A stretch of DNA of 64,000 nt from positions 2,232,001 to 2,296,000 of the forward strand of contig NC_021500.1 in assembly GCF_000410515.1 (NCBI RefSeq). Direction: 5' to 3'. A program made the translations under genes and the position numbers. Under the pieces are notes generated by a model, which had not been told where the DNA came from, did no database searches, and was given only the letters and a program-made list of their open reading frames with translations. The first letter of the stretch is position 1. The number at the start of each line of letters is the position of its first letter. The DNA comes from Enterobacter sp. R4-368 (GTDB taxonomy: Bacteria; Pseudomonadota; Gammaproteobacteria; Enterobacterales; Enterobacteriaceae). Shown here piece by piece: positions 28,530-39,079 of this stretch.

Positions 28530-28868
28530 TTACTCCACTTCGATACTTTTGATCTGCACGCCGTCGCTGCGCTCAATATGCAGCGTCGGGCAGTGGCAGA
28601 GCGGGCATTCATCGTGCCGCTCGGCTTCCACTGTCTGGCTGCAATTCCAGCACCAGGCCTGCGCCGGTTTATGGAGGATATGCAATGTGCAACCCTGCGC
28701 CAGCGTTTCGCGGCAGGCGATATCAAAACCAAACCGCAACGCGCTCTCTTCCACACAAGCCAGCGCCCCCACTTCCAGCCATACGCCCGTCACGCGCTGC
28801 GCGCCGTTTTGCCGTGCCTGCTGTTCAATGATCTCCACCGCGTTCTGGCACAGGGATAACTCATGCAT
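28530..28868 (-). CDS. hybF: HypA-family nickel insertion protein HybF
   Basis: 112 residues. MHELSLCQN at the N-terminus gives the nickel-binding His2; two CXXC pairs (CWNC and CPLC) form the zinc site. With HypB it inserts nickel into the hydrogenase-2 large subunit. Overlaps hybE by 8 bases. Confidence 0.94.
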   Translation of the reverse strand: MHELSLCQNAVEIIEQQARQNGAQRVTGVWLEVGALACVEESALRFGFDIACRETLAQGCTLHILHKPAQAWCWNCSQTVEAERHDECPLCHCPTLHIERSDGVQIKSIEVE

Positions 28869-29340
28869 GCGCTTTGTCCCGTAGCCCTTGCAGTAACGCG
28901 CGACGGCTTAGCGCGGCATCGGTGACCGGCAACGAAAGCGCCATTTTCAGGCAGTTATCGGCAAGCGCGATGCCAGCATCAACAGACAATCCCCGATCGA
29001 GCGGCGACATCAGCGAGCAGCTCAGGTATTGCCCCAATGCGGGTAATTCGCCGACGGTAAAGGTCATTTCGCCATAGGGCAATCGCAGCCCCAGCCGCTG
29101 GCTCACCGGGCGGCGAGGCCAGCACTGCTGCGGGCCGGGGTAGATTTGCAGACTCAGCATCCACGGCGTCAACACACAACCCAGCCACTGTTCTTCAAAG
29201 CGGGTGAACGGCGTGACATACACCGGCATGGTTGCATGGACAAATGGCAGACCCTGCATCTCCTGCTCGGCTATCGCCATAAAAGCCGCCTGCACTTCGC
29301 GGTGCGGCGAAACGTCAAACCCCATCACCTCATCCTGCAT
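28861..29340 (-). CDS. hybE: Hydrogenase-2 assembly chaperone HybE
   Basis: 159 residues from the ATG at 29340 (E. coli 162). Conserved stretches: MPVYVTPFTRFEEQWLGCV, LTPWMLSLQIYPGP, LPYGEMTFTVGELP, YLSCSLMSPL. It binds the Tat signal of HybO and prevents export before the cofactor-loaded complex is ready. The start overlaps hybD by 11 bases; a longer frame beginning 39 bases earlier is unlikely given family length. Confidence 0.93.
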   Translation of the reverse strand: MQDEVMGFDVSPHREVQAAFMAIAEQEMQGLPFVHATMPVYVTPFTRFEEQWLGCVLTPWMLSLQIYPGPQQCWPRRPVSQRLGLRLPYGEMTFTVGELPALGQYLSCSLMSPLDRGLSVDAGIALADNCLKMALSLPVTDAALSRRALLQGLRDKAHA

Positions 29341-29827
29341 GTTCGGTCTCCCGTAAAACAGGCTCCACGCCGGATTCACGCAGCGCCGCCAGCACGGCCT
29401 GGAGCGCGGTGTCCAGGCTCGCCGTCACCACCGGTGTCATGCCGATATGCGGCTCCAGAGAAGACGGAATAACGCCAATCAGCGTCAGTTTTTTCGGAAA
29501 CTCGCCGGTGAAACGCAGCGCCGACAGCACATCCGATAGCCCCAACTGGTGCGGCGAAATTTTATTGCTGAACAGCGTTGGCACGTCGTCATCGCGCAGG
29601 CAAATGACTGTACCCGGCTCGCTTTTGCGGCTGACCACCGCATCGGCGATGATCAGATGTTCGCGGTTAGCCATCGCCTCAAGCAGCTCCATGCCCGCCG
29701 TGCCGCCGTCCAGCACCTCGACATGCGCGGGCAGGTGGTAACGCTGCTCAAGCGCTTCCACCACCCGCACGCCTATCGCTTCATCGGTGAGCAAAATGTT
29801 GCCCACGCCTAATACTAAAATTGACAT
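29330..29827 (-). CDS. hybD: Hydrogenase-2 maturation endopeptidase HybD
   Basis: 165 residues. Starts MSILVLGVGNILLTDEAIG with the nickel-ligand Glu; Asp in ADAVVSRKSEPG and His in KISPHQLGL complete the metal site. It cuts the last 15 residues from HybC once nickel is in place. Start and hybC stop share a base (TGATG). Confidence 0.94.
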   Translation of the reverse strand: MSILVLGVGNILLTDEAIGVRVVEALEQRYHLPAHVEVLDGGTAGMELLEAMANREHLIIADAVVSRKSEPGTVICLRDDDVPTLFSNKISPHQLGLSDVLSALRFTGEFPKKLTLIGVIPSSLEPHIGMTPVVTASLDTALQAVLAALRESGVEPVLRETEHAG

Positions 29828-31530
29828 CACAGCACCTTCACCGCGACAACATCGTTGCCGTCGGCATCCACCACATGTACCGCGCACGACATACACGGAT
29901 CGAACGAGTGAACGGTGCGCACCACTTCCAGCGGTTTTTGCGGATCGGCAATTGGCGTTCCCACCAGTGACAGCTCGTATGGCCCGGCGGCGTCGTTGAA
30001 GTTGCGCGGACCGGCGTTCCAGGTTGACGGCACTACCGCCTGGTAGTTATCGATTTTGCCGTCTTTGATAACGATCCAGTGGGAGAGCATGCCGCGCGGC
30101 GCTTCAAGGAAGCCGACACCTTTAAACTCGCCGCTGGTCGGGATTTCCGTATGGGCGATAGTTTGCACATCGCCTTTGCCGATATTGTCTATCAGTGCCT
30201 GATACTGCTGCTGCAAGACCTGATGTAACTCGCAGGCATGAACCGTACGGCCGATAATGCGCCCCAGCGTGGAGTGCAGTTGCTCCACCGCCACCGTTTT
30301 ACCGGTGAGTTTCTGGTAAATGGCGGTGATATCGTGCAATTTCTCCGTCGTTGCCGGGTGTTTCGCTGCCAGCTTGCAGAGCATATTGGCGAGCGGCCCC
30401 ACTTCGACCGTTTTGCCGTAAAAGGTGGGCGATTTAACCCAGGAGTATTTGCCCTCTTCCTGCCAGCCGGTGTACTGCGGCAGCGTGGTGCCCTGCCACG
30501 GCTCCTGCGGCGCCTCGTCTTTATACCAGGCATGTTTCGCGCTCTCCTGAATGCCTTTAATCAGGAAAGGATCGGTGTGGGTGTTGATTTCACGGTAGGT
30601 CGCAAGATCGGCATTTTCAATGTAGCCACCAGCAAACAGGAAGCTGCCGTTGTTGGCATCGGTGGGGAATTCCGGCGTGCTCAGGTAGTTCACCGCGCCT
30701 TTACCGAGCGTGAGCCATTCCGGGTAAAACGCCGCAATCACCGCCGTGTCGACTTTATAAACCTGCTCGATAAACCCTTCCAGCTTGTCGATAAACGACT
30801 TGAGATACATCAGGCGTTCAAGGTTCAGCACTTCGATGCCATCAAGATTGATCGGGTTGGCAACCCCACCCACCGCCAGGTTCTGAATGTGCGGCGATTT
30901 ACCGCCGAGCAGCGCGACAATGCGGTTAGCGTCGCGCTGACACTCCAGCGCTTGCAGGTAGTGCGCGACGGCAATCAGGTTTACTTCCGGCGGCAACTTC
31001 ATTGCCGGGTGGCCCCAGTAGCCGTTGGCAAAAATGCCCAGTTGGCCGCTGGCGACCAGCGCTTTGATCTTCTCCTGCACCGCTTTGAAGTCGTTTTCAC
31101 TGTTAAGCGGCCAGTCGGAAAGCCCCTGTAACAGCGCGGCGGCTTTCGCCGGATCGGCATTCAGCGCGCTGGTGATATCGACCCAATCGAGCGCCGAAAG
31201 CTGATAGAAATGGACGATATGATCGTGAATCGAGTGGGCGGCCAGAATGATGTTGCGGATGTACTGGGCGTTGCGCGGCACCTTCACCTCCAGCGCGCTT
31301 TCTACCGCCCGCACCGAGGCAATGGCATGGATCGTTGTACAAACGCCGCAAATGCGCTGCATGATGATCCATGCGTCGCGAGGGTCGCGGTTTTTGACAA
31401 TCTCTTCCATCCCGCGCCACATGGTTCCTGACGACCAGGCCTTTGATACAACGCCGTTTTCAATTTCGCAATCAATGCGTAAATGACCCTCAATACGGGT
31501 AACCGGATCAATGGTGATACGTTGACTCAT
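29827..31530 (-). CDS. hybC: Hydrogenase-2 large subunit HybC ([NiFe])
   Basis: 567 residues, the E. coli length. The nickel ligands are in RICGVC (near residue 60) and DPCMSCAVH near the C-terminus; the 15 residues after that His (VVDADGNDVVAVKVL) are the peptide removed by HybD. It oxidises hydrogen at the periplasmic face during anaerobic growth, passing electrons to HybO. Overlaps hybB by four bases. Confidence 0.97.
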   Translation of the reverse strand: MSQRITIDPVTRIEGHLRIDCEIENGVVSKAWSSGTMWRGMEEIVKNRDPRDAWIIMQRICGVCTTIHAIASVRAVESALEVKVPRNAQYIRNIILAAHSIHDHIVHFYQLSALDWVDITSALNADPAKAAALLQGLSDWPLNSENDFKAVQEKIKALVASGQLGIFANGYWGHPAMKLPPEVNLIAVAHYLQALECQRDANRIVALLGGKSPHIQNLAVGGVANPINLDGIEVLNLERLMYLKSFIDKLEGFIEQVYKVDTAVIAAFYPEWLTLGKGAVNYLSTPEFPTDANNGSFLFAGGYIENADLATYREINTHTDPFLIKGIQESAKHAWYKDEAPQEPWQGTTLPQYTGWQEEGKYSWVKSPTFYGKTVEVGPLANMLCKLAAKHPATTEKLHDITAIYQKLTGKTVAVEQLHSTLGRIIGRTVHACELHQVLQQQYQALIDNIGKGDVQTIAHTEIPTSGEFKGVGFLEAPRGMLSHWIVIKDGKIDNYQAVVPSTWNAGPRNFNDAAGPYELSLVGTPIADPQKPLEVVRTVHSFDPCMSCAVHVVDADGNDVVAVKVL

Positions 31531-32699
31531 GCTTTACTCGCCTCATGTCGCGCAGATGTTTTTAACGGAGGAATAATCGGCAACAGACGTATCAGTAAGA
31601 TGTACGCACAGACTTCAATTGCCACAAAACCGATGGAAATCAATAACTCTTCCGCTGTCGGGAAGTAGTGGTAGCCGTTGCCAGGATTAAAGGCCAACAG
31701 CGAATAAGAGAGCCGCCACAGCGCACAGCCGAGCAGCATGCTCAACGCGCCAAGGAACAAAAAGCGGGAATCACGGCGCAAACGCGGCGCGCGCAGGATC
31801 AGCAGCGGCAAGGCCAGCAATGCCATTTCCAGCCAGAACATCAGGCTGTAAAAATCACCGGCAAAGGCGTAATGCCATTTGTCACGCCACGTGATCTCTC
31901 CCAACCGCAGCACCAGGAACAGCGCTAACAGCACGCTCAGGATGTTAATCAGTTTGCTAAACAGGCGTTTTTCATCCGGCCCGTTGCCGCGCAGGCTGGC
32001 CTGCATTAATGAGCCTTCGAAAATGACAATCGAGAAACCCATAATAAACGCGGTCAGCAGCGAGAAAACCGGCAGCATTTCATAGCTCTGCCACAGCGGG
32101 TAAACCTTATATCCGGCGGCAATCATCAACGAGCCCATCGACGACTGGTGCATGGTCGGCAGCAGCGCGCCAAGTGCGATAATGAAAAACATCACTTTAT
32201 TGAGACGGCGCAGCGAAACCTTCCAGCCGAGCCTTTCCAGCAGCGCCGGGGCGAACTCCAGCGCCATCACGCCGATGTAAATCGTCATACAGACCGCGGT
32301 TTCAAACAGCACTGAATTGACGTTGAAATGGCCGGGAATATAGAAGTAAGGCAGATTCCAGTAACGTCCGACATCGATGGTGATGGACAAGCCGCCCAGC
32401 GAATAACCGAACAGGCTGCACAACAGCGCCGGGCGCACCAGCGGGTGATAATCGCCCCGGTTAAAGACATACACCGCCCACGCCAACGCCCAGCCGCCAC
32501 AGGCAAAGCCGGTGCCGATCAGCAAATCAAACGCGATCCAGATCCCCCACGGATAACCACCGTTCAGATCCGAGACCGATCCGAGCCCGAAGATCAAACG
32601 CTTGAGGATAAAGATCGCGCACAGCACGATCAGCGGGGCGAACAGCAGCACCGGTTTACTCAGCAGTTTGCCGCCCATCGCTTGTGGATCATGACTCAT
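31527..32699 (-). CDS. hybB: Hydrogenase-2 integral membrane subunit HybB (NrfD/PsrC family)
   Basis: 390 residues from the ATG at 32699, preceded by GGAGG at 5-base spacing (E. coli 392). About ten membrane helices; [20 protein letters not shown] in the first third is typical. It passes electrons to the quinone pool and may couple the reaction to the proton gradient. Overlaps the hybA end by 11 bases. Confidence 0.95.
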   Translation of the reverse strand: MSHDPQAMGGKLLSKPVLLFAPLIVLCAIFILKRLIFGLGSVSDLNGGYPWGIWIAFDLLIGTGFACGGWALAWAVYVFNRGDYHPLVRPALLCSLFGYSLGGLSITIDVGRYWNLPYFYIPGHFNVNSVLFETAVCMTIYIGVMALEFAPALLERLGWKVSLRRLNKVMFFIIALGALLPTMHQSSMGSLMIAAGYKVYPLWQSYEMLPVFSLLTAFIMGFSIVIFEGSLMQASLRGNGPDEKRLFSKLINILSVLLALFLVLRLGEITWRDKWHYAFAGDFYSLMFWLEMALLALPLLILRAPRLRRDSRFLFLGALSMLLGCALWRLSYSLLAFNPGNGYHYFPTAEELLISIGFVAIEVCAYILLIRLLPIIPPLKTSARHEASKA

Positions 32700-33666
32700 G
32701 ATCGCCTCCGTCATGGTTGTCCCGCGTATTGCGGCGTACCAGTGCGGTCAGCCCAACCAGCACGGCGAGCGGCAACATCATGCCTTTGTAGACCGTATGT
32801 TGAACATGCTCAGAGCGTGCGCCGGTTGCCAGGTCGTCCAGCTCCGGCAACCCCAGTTCCTGATAAGGAACCCCGGTCAGCACCAGCACCTGCGTGCCGC
32901 CGCCCTCTTTCTCGCCGTACAGATGCGGGTAGTAGCTGGGCACGTTATGCACGTAGGTGTCGTTGGTGTTCAATGTCTGGCGCGGGTAGCGGTACTCAGA
33001 GCCGGGTTTCATCGCGAGACGTTTTTTGGCTTCGGCGAGCAGTTCTTCGCGCGTGCCGAAAATCACCGCGCCCGCCGGGCACACTTCCACACACCCGGGC
33101 AGCTCGCCGTTATCCAGCCGCGCCACGTCTTTCTGGTTGCAGAGCTCGCACTTATGCAGCGCGCCGAAGGGGTTGTTGTAGTCATACTTCGGCACATCGA
33201 ACGGACAGGCGACCATGCAGTAGCGGCAGCCGGTACAGACGCTGGCGTCGTAGTGAACGATGCCGGTTTTGGCGTCCTTTTTCAGCGCCTGCACCGGGCA
33301 GACGGAAACACAGTTGGCATCCACGCAGTGCATGCACTGCTTTTTGATATAGGCATAACCGTCGCGCAGCTGGTCTTTGTTCTCCCCGCTGCCGCTGTGC
33401 CAGACCTGAATAATGTTATTGGTATAAGGCGAAAGTTTGTCGTTATTCGACCAGGTTTGCTCGCCCTGTGGGTTACGCTGCGGCGTGTTAATTTCCTGGC
33501 AACGCGTCACACAGGCCTGACAACCGACACAGAGCGTGGAGTCGTACAACATCCCCAGCGCGCCGGGGATCGGCGGGCGGTTTTGCGCGGCGGCAAAACT
33601 CGCGGACGATCCCCCCACCAGCAGCGCCCCGCCGGACGCCACTTTGAGAAAATCACGTCTGTTCAC
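32689..33666 (-). CDS. hybA: Hydrogenase-2 ferredoxin-like subunit HybA
   Basis: 325 residues. Twin-arginine signal NRRDFLK at the N-terminus, four cysteine clusters (CVGCQAC, CMHC, CTGCRYC, CELC and partners) for four [4Fe-4S], and a C-terminal helix ([16 protein letters not shown]) anchoring it on the periplasmic face. It relays electrons from HybO to HybB. Starts two bases after hybO. Confidence 0.96.
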   Translation of the reverse strand: MNRRDFLKVASGGALLVGGSSASFAAAQNRPPIPGALGMLYDSTLCVGCQACVTRCQEINTPQRNPQGEQTWSNNDKLSPYTNNIIQVWHSGSGENKDQLRDGYAYIKKQCMHCVDANCVSVCPVQALKKDAKTGIVHYDASVCTGCRYCMVACPFDVPKYDYNNPFGALHKCELCNQKDVARLDNGELPGCVEVCPAGAVIFGTREELLAEAKKRLAMKPGSEYRYPRQTLNTNDTYVHNVPSYYPHLYGEKEGGGTQVLVLTGVPYQELGLPELDDLATGARSEHVQHTVYKGMMLPLAVLVGLTALVRRNTRDNHDGGDHES

Positions 33667-33668
33667 GG

Positions 33669-34787
33669 CTAGTCTCCCTGTGAATCCGTGTCGTTTTTCT
33701 TCTGCTGGCGGCCCAGTTCACGCACGGTCATCACACCGACACCCGCCACCAGGCCGACGACGCCACCCAGCAAACCGACTGCGCTTGCCGACACGGTGCC
33801 GCCCTCTTTCAGGTTGACGTCTGGTTTCGCGGCGCGCGGCGTAGGGTTATCCACATGCGCAAGCTGGGAGATGCCTTTGTGAAAGCCAACCCCTTCTTCG
33901 TTACAGCCGTAGCACGGGTGACCAATGGCAACGGGCCAGACACCGCCCACATCGCAAAACTGCAACGTTGAGCAGTTGCCCCAGGTTTCCGGGCCTTTGC
34001 AACCTAAGTGGTACAAGCACCAGCCTTCGCGATGCCCCTGATCGCCGTACGCTTTCGCAAAGCGCCCGGCGTCAAAATGCGGTCGACGTTCGCAGTGCTC
34101 GTGAATTAAGCGTCCGTAGGCAAAACGGGGACGGTTTTTGGCGTCAAGCGCCGGAGGTTTGCCGAAGGTGATGATATGCGCCACCGTGGCAAGGAAGTTT
34201 TGTGGGTTCGGCGGACAGCCGGGAATGTTGATTACCGTTTTGCCAGGTAGCACCTCTTGCAGGCTGACTGCACCGGTCGGGTTAACGCCCGCCGCCGCCA
34301 CGCCGCCCCAGGCGGCGCAGGAGCCAATAGCGATAATCGCCGCCGCGTTTTCTGCCGCTTTTCGAATATGATCGACAATCGGTTCGCCGGCGACCATGCA
34401 GTAAACCCCGCCGTCTTTCATCGGAATCGAGCCATCGACCACCAACACGTACTGGCCTTTATACTGCTCCAGCGCCCGGTGTTTATTCTCTTCAACCTGG
34501 TGACCAAACGCGGCAGAAAGCACTTCGTGGTATTCCAGCGAAATGGTTTCCAGCACAAGGTTTTCTACGGTGGGGTGCGTCGCGCGAAGCAGTGATTCAG
34601 TACAGCCTGTGCACTCCTGCGCGCCAATCCAGATAACGGGTGGACGCTGAGGGTGACTGACGGCTTCGGCCATTTCGGCAGCGGCTTTACCGCTTAACCC
34701 CATGGTCGCCGCCAGTGCAGCACACAGTTTCATAAAATCACGACGGCTCACGCCATGAGACGCAAATTGTTGGTTCTCTCCTGCCAT
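33669..34787 (-). CDS. hybO: Hydrogenase-2 small subunit HybO
   Basis: 372 residues, the E. coli length. Twin-arginine signal SRRDFMK, proximal cluster ligands in [12 protein letters not shown], further cysteines in CPPNP, CLYHLGC and CYGCNEEG, and a C-terminal helix ([17 protein letters not shown]). First gene of hybOABCDEFG; all eight genes are intact and in E. coli order. The operon is expected to be anaerobically induced; I see no certain FNR site in the 170-base leader. Confidence 0.96.
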   Translation of the reverse strand: MAGENQQFASHGVSRRDFMKLCAALAATMGLSGKAAAEMAEAVSHPQRPPVIWIGAQECTGCTESLLRATHPTVENLVLETISLEYHEVLSAAFGHQVEENKHRALEQYKGQYVLVVDGSIPMKDGGVYCMVAGEPIVDHIRKAAENAAAIIAIGSCAAWGGVAAAGVNPTGAVSLQEVLPGKTVINIPGCPPNPQNFLATVAHIITFGKPPALDAKNRPRFAYGRLIHEHCERRPHFDAGRFAKAYGDQGHREGWCLYHLGCKGPETWGNCSTLQFCDVGGVWPVAIGHPCYGCNEEGVGFHKGISQLAHVDNPTPRAAKPDVNLKEGGTVSASAVGLLGGVVGLVAGVGVMTVRELGRQQKKNDTDSQGD

Positions 34788-34955
34788 TTATTGTTATCCC
34801 TTAGCCTGGACTAGGATTATTCTCCACCCATTGGGCAGATGAATGCTGCGATCGCCCCGACAAATAATCACATAAAAAACAAGGGTATTATGCAAAAAGG
34901 CGGAGAGTGTTGCAGTAGTCACAGAAAAATGAGGGGCTTAGGGGCACAAAACGGC

Positions 34956-34992
34956 AAAAAAAATGAAAGTCACCCTCGACAAAAGTGACCTT
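34956..34992 (-). terminator. Terminator after yghW
   Basis: AAAGTCAC (34966-34973) pairs with GTGACCTT (34985-34992), one G-U. The minus-strand transcript continues CATTTTTTTT. It lies 36 bases after the yghW stop. Confidence 0.8.
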
Positions 34993-35028
34993 CACAAAAG
35001 AGAACTACATTTTGAGCAAAGCTTATTT

Positions 35029-35316
35029 TTAGATTTCGAGACGGTAACCCGCCATAAAAAATCGGATCACAGTGCTGGAGTGACTCTCGCGAAAGAAATC
35101 CATCACCATGTCCTTATCCAGCCCGTAGCGACGCGTAAGAATGCCTGCTTCCCACGCGCTGAGTTGACGGTCGCCGGTTTTTTCAAACATACGATGCGAA
35201 AACCCGAGTACAAAACCACGCTTATAGTCCGGGCAGAAATGCGCCACGTTACTGGCGCTGTCCGCCTGCGCCGCATTCAGCCCGGCCATCAAGCCTTTAC
35301 CAAAATGGTTGTCCAT
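35029..35316 (-). CDS. yghW: DUF2623 protein YghW
   Basis: 95 residues from the ATG at 35316, the E. coli length, with [20 protein letters not shown] and a [10 protein letters not shown] tail as in YghW. Function unknown. It stands next to hybO, as in E. coli, and 68 bases after the chemoreceptor gene on the same strand, so it may be read through from it. Confidence 0.92.
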   Translation of the reverse strand: MDNHFGKGLMAGLNAAQADSASNVAHFCPDYKRGFVLGFSHRMFEKTGDRQLSAWEAGILTRRYGLDKDMVMDFFRESHSSTVIRFFMAGYRLEI

Positions 35317-35384
35317 CGTTATCACCCCCACAAACGCTATATAAAAAATTATATAACGATCTTCCGTGGCGGCGATAGCGCTGA

Positions 35385-37034
35385 TTAAAACGCGACCCAC
35401 TCATCCGAAGAGGTTGATGCTTTACGCGATCCTCCGCGTGATAAATCCGGTTTTACCAGCGCGGTGGCCGCAGGTTTCTGCTGCTCGTCACTGGAAAGGC
35501 GGAACTGCTGAACGGAACGCTGCAACTCTTCGGTCTGGCGCTCCAGCGCGGCGGCGGCGGCTGAAATCTCTTCCACCAGCGCGGCGTTCTGCTGCGTTAC
35601 GCTGTCCATCTGGGTAATCGCCACGCCCACCTGAGAGATGCCTTTGCTCTGTTCATCCGTCGCAGAAGCGATCTCTTTCATAATGGTGGTCACCTCTCTC
35701 ACAGAACGCAGAATGCTTTCCATGGTGGTGCCGGTGTCATTGACCAGTTTCGCGCCTTTCTCCACGCGGGAAACGGAATCCGCGATCAGCGTTTCGATCT
35801 CTTTCGCTGCGCCGGCACTGCGGCTGGCGAGGTTACGCACCTCACCCGCAACCACTGCGAAACCACGACCTTGCTCACCCGCACGCGCGGCTTCCACGGC
35901 GGCGTTAAGCGCAAGAATGTTGGTCTGGAAGGCGATGCTGTTAATCACGTTGGTGATTTCGGCGATTTTCTTCGAGCTGTCGGAGATGCCATCCATCGTG
36001 CTGATCACTTCTTTTACCAGCGCGCCGCCTTTGCTGGCGGTGGTCGACGCCACTTCTGCCAGTTCGCTTGCCTGGTTGGCGTTATCCGCGTTCAGTTTTA
36101 CCGTTGAGGTCAGCTCTTCCATGCTGGCAGCGGTTTGTTCCAGTGCGGCGGCCTGCTCTTCCGTGCGGGAAGAGAGATCGTTATTACCGGTAGAGATCTC
36201 GGACGCGCCACGCCAGATATTCTCGCTGCCGTGGCGGATGCTGCTCACCGCTTCGCGCAGGCTATCCTGCATTGCTAACAGCAGCGGGATCACCTGCCCC
36301 ACGCAGTTGCGCCCCATATCTTCCAGCGGCTGGCTGAGATCGCCCTGCGCCATCAAACGGAAGTGCGCGCGAATACGGTTCAGCGGTTTCACCAGCATGG
36401 CGACCAGATAGCGGTCGGTGAACAGCAGGATCAGCAAGCCAATCACCATCGCAGTAATAATCGCGACGCGCGTGGTGCTGGTGCGCGCATCGACCATCAC
36501 GCGTGTTTCATCGAGGCTGCTGCTGGCCGCTTTATTAAAACTTTCTGTCGCCGTACCAAAGCTGCGGCTCAAACCCGGCGTAACATTATTAGCCTGCTGG
36601 CGGTATGCGTCTGGCGTACCTTGCTGCGCCAGCTGCATCTGCGGAGTTACCCCTTGATCCAGCAGCGCCTGCCAGGCGGCAATCACTTGTTCAGATACTT
36701 TGGGATCCATCGGGCCTGGCGATACGGCTTTAAACTCCGTCAATTTACGCGACATGGTATCCAGCGCCTGTTGCACCGGTGCCATATCTGGCGAGCCACC
36801 CGCAGCTTTGGCTTCCATCACACGGCTAAGACGAGTAACAAATCGGAAGTACTGATCATTACCCTGGCTAAGAAGGGTCATTTGCGTCACCAGCTGGCGA
36901 TCAACGTCATTGCCATCAGCGACTTTTGACAGAGAAAAAACACTATATAAGCCGACGCCAGACCACAGCACGCCGAAGATCCCGAGGATCACCAGCATCA
37001 CGGCTCGTATAGTAAAGTTACGAAGCATATTCAT
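35385..37034 (-). CDS. Methyl-accepting chemotaxis protein
   Basis: 549 residues from the ATG at 37034 with AAGGA at 7-base spacing. First membrane helix ~residues 10-32, periplasmic four-helix ligand domain to ~188, second helix ~190-210, HAMP ([20 protein letters not shown]), then the long signalling coiled coil with the hairpin tip [20 protein letters not shown] (first residues in frame [14 protein letters not shown]). The C-terminus EWVAF fits the CheR/CheB-tethering pentapeptide pattern (NWETF in Tsr). Ligand unknown. A sigma-28-type promoter lies 57 bases upstream. E. coli has no receptor here. Confidence 0.92.
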   Translation of the reverse strand: MNMLRNFTIRAVMLVILGIFGVLWSGVGLYSVFSLSKVADGNDVDRQLVTQMTLLSQGNDQYFRFVTRLSRVMEAKAAGGSPDMAPVQQALDTMSRKLTEFKAVSPGPMDPKVSEQVIAAWQALLDQGVTPQMQLAQQGTPDAYRQQANNVTPGLSRSFGTATESFNKAASSSLDETRVMVDARTSTTRVAIITAMVIGLLILLFTDRYLVAMLVKPLNRIRAHFRLMAQGDLSQPLEDMGRNCVGQVIPLLLAMQDSLREAVSSIRHGSENIWRGASEISTGNNDLSSRTEEQAAALEQTAASMEELTSTVKLNADNANQASELAEVASTTASKGGALVKEVISTMDGISDSSKKIAEITNVINSIAFQTNILALNAAVEAARAGEQGRGFAVVAGEVRNLASRSAGAAKEIETLIADSVSRVEKGAKLVNDTGTTMESILRSVREVTTIMKEIASATDEQSKGISQVGVAITQMDSVTQQNAALVEEISAAAAALERQTEELQRSVQQFRLSSDEQQKPAATALVKPDLSRGGSRKASTSSDEWVAF

Positions 37035-37090
37035 AATATTGTCCTTGCGGTAATGGTGCTTTCTCGCCTGCGGGCGAGAGTTATCTCCAT

Positions 37091-37117
37091 TTATCGGCAA
37101 GGTGCGGAAAATATTAA
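37091..37117 (-). promoter_or_regulatory. Candidate sigma-28 (FliA) flagellar promoter
   Basis: Minus-strand TTAA (37114-37117), 15 bases, then GCCGATAA (37091-37098), a perfect FliA -10 element at the right spacing. It drives the chemoreceptor gene, as expected for flagellar late-class genes. Confidence 0.8.
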
Positions 37118-37598
37118 ATGTCTGGCTAAAAATTTTTGTATGAGAACAGCGTTGACCTTTTCTCCTTCTTCTGCCGCTTGAGTCGCCGCTAAAACGCTTA
37201 TTCTGCTAACTTTACTTCAGCATGAATTTTGTTAACAGCATTGCAATCCGCTTATAAAAAATCGCATAACCAGCTAATAATAAAAGGTATTCCCTTTGAT
37301 TAATCTATTATCAAAAGAACCATAAATATCACAAACGCGGAAACATTCAATTATTAAAACGCTGTGCCAGGAAATTAAAAATCACAATCAACAAATAAAT
37401 TCATCAGCGGATGACGATATTAAAAAAACGATTAAACAGAGCGATATTAGTTATTATCGCCGTTTGAAAAACACCGATAAATATCCCTAATCATTGGCCA
37501 GAAAAGTCAAAAAAATAAGAGTTAAGCAACCTTTAAACACCTGTGAAGTGATGTTAAAAAAGATGTTTTTTTACGCAACACAACCCGATAGTCAGGCA

Positions 37599-37690
37599 GC
37601 TAACGGTGCAGGGTGAAAGGGTAAAACCCAGTCATATCGCGCTCTGTAAAGGTACGGCACCTTACGCACTTTGCCATGCCCTGCGTTAGC
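37599..37690 (+). ncRNA. Candidate structured RNA, three-way junction
   Basis: Outer stem: GCTAAC (37599-37604) with GTTAGC (37685-37690), then after a 3-base bulge GCAGGG (37608-37613) with CCCTGC (37679-37684); AAAG/CTTT could extend it. Two inner hairpins: GGGT-AAA-ACCC (37619-37629) and GTA(A)AGGT with ACCTTAC (37646-37665). All arms pair consistently, and a terminator-like hairpin follows 12 bases later on the plus strand, favouring that strand. It fits no family I know. Either a small RNA or an orphan riboswitch-like element; the nearest plus-strand gene is 1.4 kb away, so a free small RNA is likelier. Confidence 0.45.
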
Positions 37691-37701
37691 CGTTGGGACA
37701 A

Positions 37702-37724
37702 AACCTCCACAGAAGGTTATTTTT
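37702..37724 (+). terminator. Weak terminator-like hairpin after the structured RNA
   Basis: AACCT / AGGTT (5 bp, 7-base loop) then A and five T on the plus strand. A short stem, but correctly placed to end the candidate RNA. Confidence 0.45.
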
Positions 37725-38025
37725 GTATACATTGATAAATATTATGAATAGCCCGCAACGATTTATGTCGCGCCGATTTTTTAGCCGCTTTCCCAGGAAT
37801 TTTCGCAGAAAGAACGGGAGCCTAACGTAAATTAAAGACGCGATTTTGCCTGCCAGCAAAAGCCAGAAAAGCAAAGGCATTGCGTTAATTATCGGTTCTT
37901 CTGCATTTACGACGTAAAAACCTGGTAAGCATGGCTTATGCCGTTAACTAACACTGATAAATAAACCCAATACGACATATTCATCTTTTTTATGTTTTCC
38001 GGCATCCCTGCCAGTGCAGTAGCCG

Positions 38026-38913
38026 CTAGGTGAGATACCTTTTGAACCAATCGAGGGTGCGTTGCCAGGCCAATTCGGCAGCGGCTTTATCGTATCGGGG
38101 CGTCGAATCGTTGTGAAAACCGTGGTTAACGCCGGGATAAACCCACGCTTCATAAACTTTTCGATGGGCCTTTAACGCCTGCTCATAAGCAGGCCAGCCG
38201 TCGTTGATGTTCTTGTCCAGCGCCGCGTAATGCAGCAATAGCGGCGCGTTGATTTTCGCCACATCCGCCGCTGGAGGCTGTCGGCCATAAAAAGGCACCG
38301 CGCACGCCAGTTCGGGGTAAGCCACCGCCGCTGCGTTTGACACGCCGCCGCCATAGCAAAAACCGGTGATCCCCACTTTGCCCGTCGCCTGCGGATGCTT
38401 TTGCATAAACTCAATGGCGGCAAAAAAATCATTCATCAGCTTTGTCGGGTCAACTTTCTGCTGCAATGCGCGACCTTCATCATCGTTACCGGGATAGCCG
38501 CCCACAGAACTTAAACCGTCCGGAGCCAGCGCAATGTAGCCTGCTTTGGCGACGCGGCGAGCCACATCTTCGATATACGGGTTCAGCCCGCGATTTTCAT
38601 GTACCACCACCACTGCCGGCACGTTGCCCTGCGTTTTTGTCGGTTTGACCAGGTAGCCACGCACATCGCCATGCCCGTTTGGCGACGGATAAGTAATGTA
38701 TTCAGGATGAATGTCCGGATCGGTAAATTCCACCTGCGTTGCCAGCGCGTAGTTCGGTTTCAACAGGTTGAACAGCGCCAGCGCCGTCATGCCACCCACC
38801 GCATATTTGCCCGCCAGCTGTAAAAACTCTCGCTTATTGATCTTGCCGTGTGCGTAGTAGTCGTAGTAATCGAGCAACTCCTGCGGAAAATCTTTCGCCG
38901 TTAACCGCGTCAT
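38026..38913 (-). CDS. yghX: Dienelactone hydrolase-family protein YghX
   Basis: 295 residues. An alpha/beta hydrolase of the dienelactone hydrolase type: nucleophile Cys in GFCYGGG, Asp in ALDKNIND and His in NHGFHND. The N-terminus carries KREFLQLAGKYAVGG, a Tat-like segment with Lys-Arg in place of Arg-Arg, so export is possible but uncertain. Natural substrate unknown. E. coli K-12 has only a damaged copy at this place; here the frame is complete. Confidence 0.9.
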   Translation of the reverse strand: MTRLTAKDFPQELLDYYDYYAHGKINKREFLQLAGKYAVGGMTALALFNLLKPNYALATQVEFTDPDIHPEYITYPSPNGHGDVRGYLVKPTKTQGNVPAVVVVHENRGLNPYIEDVARRVAKAGYIALAPDGLSSVGGYPGNDDEGRALQQKVDPTKLMNDFFAAIEFMQKHPQATGKVGITGFCYGGGVSNAAAVAYPELACAVPFYGRQPPAADVAKINAPLLLHYAALDKNINDGWPAYEQALKAHRKVYEAWVYPGVNHGFHNDSTPRYDKAAAELAWQRTLDWFKRYLT

Positions 38914-39079
38914 CGTTTATCTCCGTCTTTGTATGCCTCTCTAAGCAAAGCATAGCGCTCCGCTTTTCGCTCAAAAAACATCCAGACACAACCTCACCTT
39001 TTGATGTACAGAAAACAGACGTAAGATAGAAACATTGTTTCGAATTTTCATCGATAAGATTAAAAAGAAAGGAGACATC

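Larger units (their letters stand above)
37118..38025. other. Long non-coding region upstream of the chemoreceptor
   Basis: About 900 bases without a convincing protein gene. The part to about 37590 is AT-rich with many A/T runs and no clear feature. The part 37599-37724 is GC-richer and structured (separate entries). A 64-codon minus-strand frame (37686-37880) overlaps that structure and is not called. Confidence 0.6.

Noticed and set aside
30238..31131. 297-codon frame antisense to hybC
   Set aside because: Shadow of a conserved hydrogenase gene; no independent support.
32328..33672. Long plus-strand frames opposite hybB and hybA
   Set aside because: Rich in Arg, His and Gln as expected for antisense reading; the minus-strand genes carry all cofactor motifs.
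37599..37690. FMN riboswitch
   Set aside because: The start GCAGGGTGAAA recalls the RFN element, but the other conserved RFN helices are missing and no riboflavin gene follows.
37686..37880. 64-codon minus-strand hydrophobic frame
   Set aside because: No ribosome site or family, and it overlaps the structured RNA candidate.
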